Source of the DNA: Haliclystus octoradiatus
Taxonomy: Eukaryota; Cnidaria; Staurozoa; Stauromedusae; Haliclystidae
Direction: 5' to 3'
NCBI GenBank assembly: GCA_916610825.1
Contig: OU744450.1
Coordinates: forward strand, 17,538,814-17,602,813
Length of the DNA: 64,000 nt
In this document: piece by piece, positions 58,967 through 64,000 of the stretch
How positions within the stretch are numbered: position 1 is the stretch's first letter
Layout: each line of letters opens with the position of its first letter
Position numbers and translations under genes: made by a program
The notes under the pieces: model-generated
Told to the model about the DNA's origin: nothing
Databases searched by the model: none
Seen by the model: the letters and a program-made list of their open reading frames with translations, nothing else

Positions 58967-61900
58967 AAATCTTCCTACGTCATGAAGACTGACTCATCAT
59001 TTTTTCAATAATATTCGAAATTTCAAAAGTCTGCTTCCATGCTTCGAATCATTCTACATTTTGTGACTGGATTTGAATTATAATAGAGTTTGTTCATGAG
59101 ATAATATCTGGTGTTGGGTTTTAAACTTTGATAAGCCAATTCGTCAGAAGATTTCTGTTAGCAGCTGGCAGCTGCCTCGAAAAATTGGCAGTTAAGTTTG
59201 ATAAACTCAGCCTATAAAGTACAATGCATGTTGCATTATCATTTATATATACATATGGATGAGTGGCGCTTGTATATTAGATATTAACATTGTCATACTC
59301 TCGTTTGAATCAAGGATATGAAGCATCGTTTGTTTTTGATAATATTCCATAAATATGGGAGCGATGAACGCTAATAGTTTATGACTTGAGAGATGAGCTT
59401 ATGGCACTGTGTACAATCAGAATTATTTCGTTGATCTCACCCTTCTATGCATGATGTTGCATCGATCTAGCCTTGCTTTTTTGAGGCTCAATGATGATGT
59501 TCAAAGTGTTTCAACTCAATGAATGCACGTAATTATAGATACCTATTTCCACAAATAGAGTCTACCAAACTGTTTTCACGATCATGGTCGGTCTTCCAAT
59601 CGCATCATTCTGGTAAGTGTTTTATTTTGCATAATTCACATATGTTGGGGACAAAAATATAACAACACAGAGACAGAGTAAGGTTTGCTCAATGCCCATA
59701 TCAACTTGCAAATGCTTTGAATCAAAATTATTTTGTTGTAGAACTTGTTGCAGTCTCAATCATTATCTTTGTATTATATCTGCAAGCATATGTCTTGGAG
59801 GTGATTTCCCTTTCTTCGTGTATCACTTATTGTTTCATATGTAGGAAATTTCAATATCAACTATTGAGTAACTTTTTAGATTTCATATAAATATTCTATA
59901 AACTTGAAAACATTCCATTTCTGACCTGCTTGAAGATGAGATAAGATAATTTGGAATTATTGCAAACCTGCCTTCCAAATTGAAAATATTGCAATTTGCG
60001 CACCTGAGATTCAATCAAGTTTAGTTAAAATCCTACGTAGGAAAGTCTGCTGCGCGCCTGAGATCTCAGGCGCGCACAACAAACTTTTCAGTCTGGCCTG
60101 CCTCTGTTACAATGAGGATTATTTAAGCATGCTTAGCCTGGTGATCGAACAATGATGATCACCGTTTTCATATAGACCCAGCTTTCTCAGCCGGTAAGAA
60201 CACTATAGGTTTAGATGTTGGAATTCAAGTTTCTCCAAAATTAATTTCAGGTTTGTCCTGTTTTATGTGTTGCACGAAGGGTCACCTGTGCCTCAAATTT
60301 CACTTCAATCTATGCAAGAGAATTAATACCCCCCAGAAAATGTGAAACAATCCTCAACAGGAAAATGTTGCTGCTATTTAGTAACAATGTACGCCAGATG
60401 TACAAAAATACAGGATCCAGGTTCCGGCATACTAAGTACATAATACTCAAAATACATCAAATAGAGAAGTAAACAAATTAAAACAATATATCATTCATCT
60501 TTAGCATTGTTTTGGGCAATTTCTAGGCTCATGTGTTTAAACAGGAGTAGGCCTACAATAAATGTGATTTAGGCAATTACAGGACGCAAGCAATATAGTA
60601 AGAAATCATCTTTCTACAATAATAATAATTACACAAATCGAATCCTATGCTACAATCTCTAATAGTTAGTTACTCTATGTTCCAGTGCGGGTGACCAGGT
60701 GCATGAATTCTCTGTCATGTAGGACACTAAATTACATAGATGTTGATCTCTCTTTGCCCAACAGCCTATTTTATAGGCCTACCATTTTTTATGCAGATAA
60801 GAAAGAAGAGACATGCTTCCAGACAAGCACATCAATTGATGAAGTTCAGGGAAATCATGCAAAGCGTCCACAGAACAAATTTTCTGCTAATCAGGCTGGC
60901 TGGCTGGCTGGCATGCTCTTAAAACAGTTTTATGAAGAGAAAATGGAACTCTACATTGTTCATGTAAACATTGAAATTCAAAATTCAATCGTCATCTTAT
61001 TGGATATTTAATAACCTTTTAGGCAATTTTGTTGGTCCTGTTACGATTGAGGCTGCATCAAAATATTTCAATATTGATTGTATATTTATCTTGAAAATGA
61101 ATATTATTTATTTATAATTTTGTAAATAAATGTTATTTTTAGCAACATAACCAATGCAATATCAGTGTCATATAACATGTTCAATGAAATATTTTGCTTA
61201 CTGCAAGACTGCAAATTATCCAAACTGTGCGCCCATGCTGAAATAACTTACTGCTTTAACGCCAAAATTTGATAACATTAGCTTACCTCTATTTTTAAAC
61301 TTGAAGGTTTCTCAACTAAAAATATATGCTATAAACTCCATCACCAAGAGGATGAATAAGTCCTAGGTATTGTTACAAAGTTAGTCTCCATTGGCTTCTT
61401 ATTATGAAAATCATGGGATAATATAAATACTTCCTATTGTGAAAATCATGGGATTATACACCAGAAATAGGATAACTTCTTTCTATCATAACACATTAAA
61501 TAAAATTGCCTTACGACCAATTAAGCCCTTGCGATTTGTAAATGACCTAAAAAAAGTATGCCTATAAATAAATACCCTTAGAGTTTTAGCAATTCATGTA
61601 TAGTTACCTGATGCTGCTGTACGCCGCAAGGAGAACATTTCAACAATCATAGAAGACGGAAGACAAAGTTAGAAAGAAATCAGCGACTTAAGCATACTAA
61701 AGCATATATCACATATGTTGAAGTTTCAACTAATTCTTGATAATGACACTCATCTGATTAAAGATATAAAAGAGATTTACAAATGATCGATTAAATTTGC
61801 TGCGTATTGATTCACTTGATTCACATAGGATAAAATCTTACAGCTAGAGTTCGACAAAAGTAGGAATCAGAAGATTGGAGCAAATTCAGAAGGAAATTGA

Positions 61901-62637
61901 TATTTTACCATTTATTGGTCAACTCAAACATCAACAAAAAATTGAAAAGAAAATGTTTAAGTGCCTCTGGGATTCCAGAATACTCTTTAGATAACAACAT
62001 ATAAATAATAATAATAATAATTACTAGTATGTAAAGTGTGCTGTAGTATGCTACTTGGCCTAGGTTAATAAGAAGTATTAGTAGGTTAGAAGTCCTGAAA
62101 ATGTGAAAAATGAAGAGAAGACAAACAAATGGGCAATTGGGCATTGGCCAGCCTAGCATAAATGAGTCAGTATATGCATATGGATTAGTAAAGTTCAACG
62201 TTATGACAACAACAGACATAATTTTTAGTTGATCAGTTGCAGTTGATCGTATTTACTGTCTTATTGATACCAACCTGGCTAGGTTCGGACCGTCACTCTG
62301 TGTCTGCGAAGCAACCTTCTCAAATTCCAGTTTCTGGTAAAGAAAAGGACTGGTTGCTTTACAATAAATTATGTTCTTACATTCAAAACACTTTGAGTTA
62401 AATTACCATCAAGAAGAAAATGATAATAGAGAGCATTTTGAGCATTTAGAAATGAAACAGGATAACATATGATCAAGACGTCGAACTTGGCAATGTCGAA
62501 CACTCATTTTGTTTTCACTTTTGTCATTTCAATGTCAGTCTCGGCTAGACTTTGAGTTTTAGCGAGGTTTCACGCATGCGCATTGTAAAACATGTTTCTT
62601 AGTGGGCCCGCTTTTTACCCTCATTGATGTTAGCCTG
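58967..62637. other. Upstream region, no firm gene
   Basis: No firm gene is visible. Weak exon candidates are at 59584-59612 (plus, Met then a CTG|GTAAGT donor), 61608-61638 (minus, MFSLRRTAAS then GTAACT) and 62275-62333 (minus, KLEFEKVASQTQSDGPN). The frame at 60685-61011 has no recognised motif. A 26-bp palindrome is listed separately. Confidence 0.3.
60051..60076. repeat. Perfect 26-bp palindrome
   Basis: TGCGCGCCTGAGA followed directly by its complement TCTCAGGCGCGCA. GC-rich in an AT-rich setting, about 1.2 kb upstream of ITPA. Confidence 0.9.
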
Positions 62638-63315
62638 TATGAAATGGAGTTCTGACGTAATGCACACAGGCTAACGGCGTTTGACTAGTATGATGGTATG
62701 GTGTGATTTTGACTTAGTCAAACGCCGTTAGCCTGTGTGCATTACGTCAGAACTCCATTTCATACAGTGCAGCGACTCTCAGTTTCATGGAGCGGAACAC
62801 GGGATAGAGGCTCTTGCCTAATTTTGACTGGGCTAAGTCCCGCTTTACTTTGATGTGCCGAGAGTTGATAGTTGGTCACTTACTAGCCTCACTAGTCAGT
62901 CACTAGCTAGTCAATTACAAACATATCAAAATCGTCAAAAAAAAAGTGAGACTTGGAGCAAGTCAAGGTTTGATTATGAAATTCTGATTGCGATTCCTTA
63001 GATATCCCATGACCCATGCCTCTTTCAAGTTTACATCCAGGTGTGATTTGGGCGATAAGTTACAAAACGCTTTAATGCATGCAGTTTACTTTCCAGACTC
63101 TCCAGTAGACCAGAAATACAAGAAAATTATGTTACAAAATATTTTAATTATAAGGATTGGAAATATCAAATTCTGGTTTCACAATTCAAAAAAAATTGTA
63201 TGTTAGACACACCCTAGGCAAGAGCCTCTATCCCGTGTTCCGCTCCATGAAACTGAGAGTCGCTGTATGAAATGGAGTTCTGACGTAATGCACACAGGCT
63301 AACGGCGTTTGACTA
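62638..63315. mobile_element. Foldback element carrying ITPA-leader sequence in both arms
   Basis: The arms 62715-62820 and 63215-63315 are inverted copies of about 100 bp starting TAGTCAAACGCCGTTAGCCT; the outer TA may be the target duplication. A third partial arm (62638-62687) lies just outside the left one, forming a second hairpin of about 50 bp. The inner 34 bases of each long arm (62787-62820 and 63215-63248) are identical to the ITPA leader at 58868-58901. The interior (62821-63214) has no transposase. Confidence 0.8.
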
Positions 63316-63914
63316 GACACACCCAGGCGTTGTCGCTCGCCACCTGTATTAGTCTTCGAGCGAAAGACCCTATCCCATATTATAGCATGTATAAGGGCCT
63401 TATACCTGCTATCTGGAATCACTCTTCAGCTACAAAGCATCAGTTATCAACATTATAGAGCCAAATATATCAATCGAAACTTTTAAAGTGCGTTTTGTGT
63501 TCGATTTTATTTTCTGCAATATTAATCTTGACCTTTTTTACCCCACTAGCAGAGTATTTATTGAAGTTAGGGGGGAATATACAAATGTTATAAGTCGAGC
63601 TACACGCTGAATGTATTCTGGACGTATAATTGCCCGGCTATTGATTTATGTTAACGAAATCTGGAAAATGCCGTAGCTTAATGTTCCTGACCGAGATATT
63701 TATATAAGAGGGTATTTTTATGTCATTCGTAGCTTCTCCCGACAAAATGGGTGTGGCATAATATGCGCATTTGGGATCTTCAGTACTTTAAGTCTTCATT
63801 ACCTCCCATAATACCTTCAACATATGAATGAATAAATGAGTGACACGTCACCTTTCTAATGGAATCAATCTGACAGGCAAAATGGGAGATTTGATTATTG
63901 AAGCATCAACTTAC
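63316..63914. other. No recognised gene
   Basis: AT-rich with short frames only; no repeat partner was noticed. Confidence 0.35.
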
Positions 63915-64000
63915 ATACAGCCAGCACAAATGTCATGATGGTTGGCAGTTGTGCATCTCAAAATGGCCTTAAAAGTTTCTCTAAATCCCTGTTGGGCGGT
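63915..64000 (-). CDS. Partial exon at the window edge, possibly a GPCR C-terminal tail
   Basis: The minus strand is open from the edge: TAQQGFRETFKAILRCTTAN then HHDICAGC, ending AT|GTAAGT, a strong donor at 63909-63914. The other two frames have stops. GFRETFKAILRC resembles helix 8 of class A GPCRs (N-x-x-FR-x-x-F-x-x-IL-x-C), but the diagnostic NPxxY would lie outside the window. It could be the gene next to ITPA on the same strand. Confidence 0.35.

Noticed and set aside
60685..61011. 108-codon plus-strand frame as a gene
   Set aside because: No recognised motif and no splice or conservation evidence; the length is within chance expectation for one frame in 64 kb.

Overview
The window is animal (metazoan) nuclear DNA: AT-rich, with long introns and GT-AG splice sites, and crowded with transposable elements of nearly every eukaryotic class. 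A marine invertebrate is plausible. A deuterostome such as an echinoderm or relative is a guess from repeat style, not shown by the sequence.

The one clear host gene is ITPA (inosine triphosphate pyrophosphatase) on the minus strand. It starts at 58847 and stops at 28714. I could place all eight coding exons with GT-AG junctions and matching phases. Together they encode about 191 residues, close to the roughly 194 of the vertebrate enzyme. Only 576 coding bases lie in 30.1 kb; the seven introns are packed with elements. These are foldback elements (introns 1, 2, 4 and 6), two TAA-flanked MITEs and two tRNA-derived SINE copies (introns 2, 3 and 7), a LINE tail (intron 4), a P-like MITE (intron 5), a Ty3/gypsy skeleton holding a P-element relic (intron 6) and a second Ty3/gypsy element carrying one of the SINEs (intron 7).

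From 1 to 28 kb, downstream of ITPA, the window is a transposon graveyard. In order it holds LINE tails, a Ty3/gypsy 3' end with an LTR, a PIF/Harbinger-type MITE, a MULE relic, a BEL/Pao relic, a broken zinc-finger/'MHDFLEGV' gene and an integrase-like relic. Next come a 3.5-kb CACTA-type element containing a phase-consistent four-exon gene, a tandem duplication rich in GTTCATGAAC, and a P-like MITE split by a LINE with an open reverse-transcriptase frame. Last is a complete hAT transposon (740-residue transposase, perfect 8-bp target duplication) inserted in a decayed ubiquitin-protease-like gene.

From 59 to 64 kb, upstream of ITPA, I see few genes. There is a perfect 26-bp palindrome, a foldback element whose arms carry 34 bases identical to the ITPA 5' leader, and at the right edge a partial minus-strand exon that may be a GPCR tail.

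The insertions can be partly ordered in time. The SINE is younger than the gypsy copy it sits in, the LINE is younger than the P-like MITE it splits, the P element is younger than the gypsy remnant around it, and the hAT is younger than the protease-like gene.
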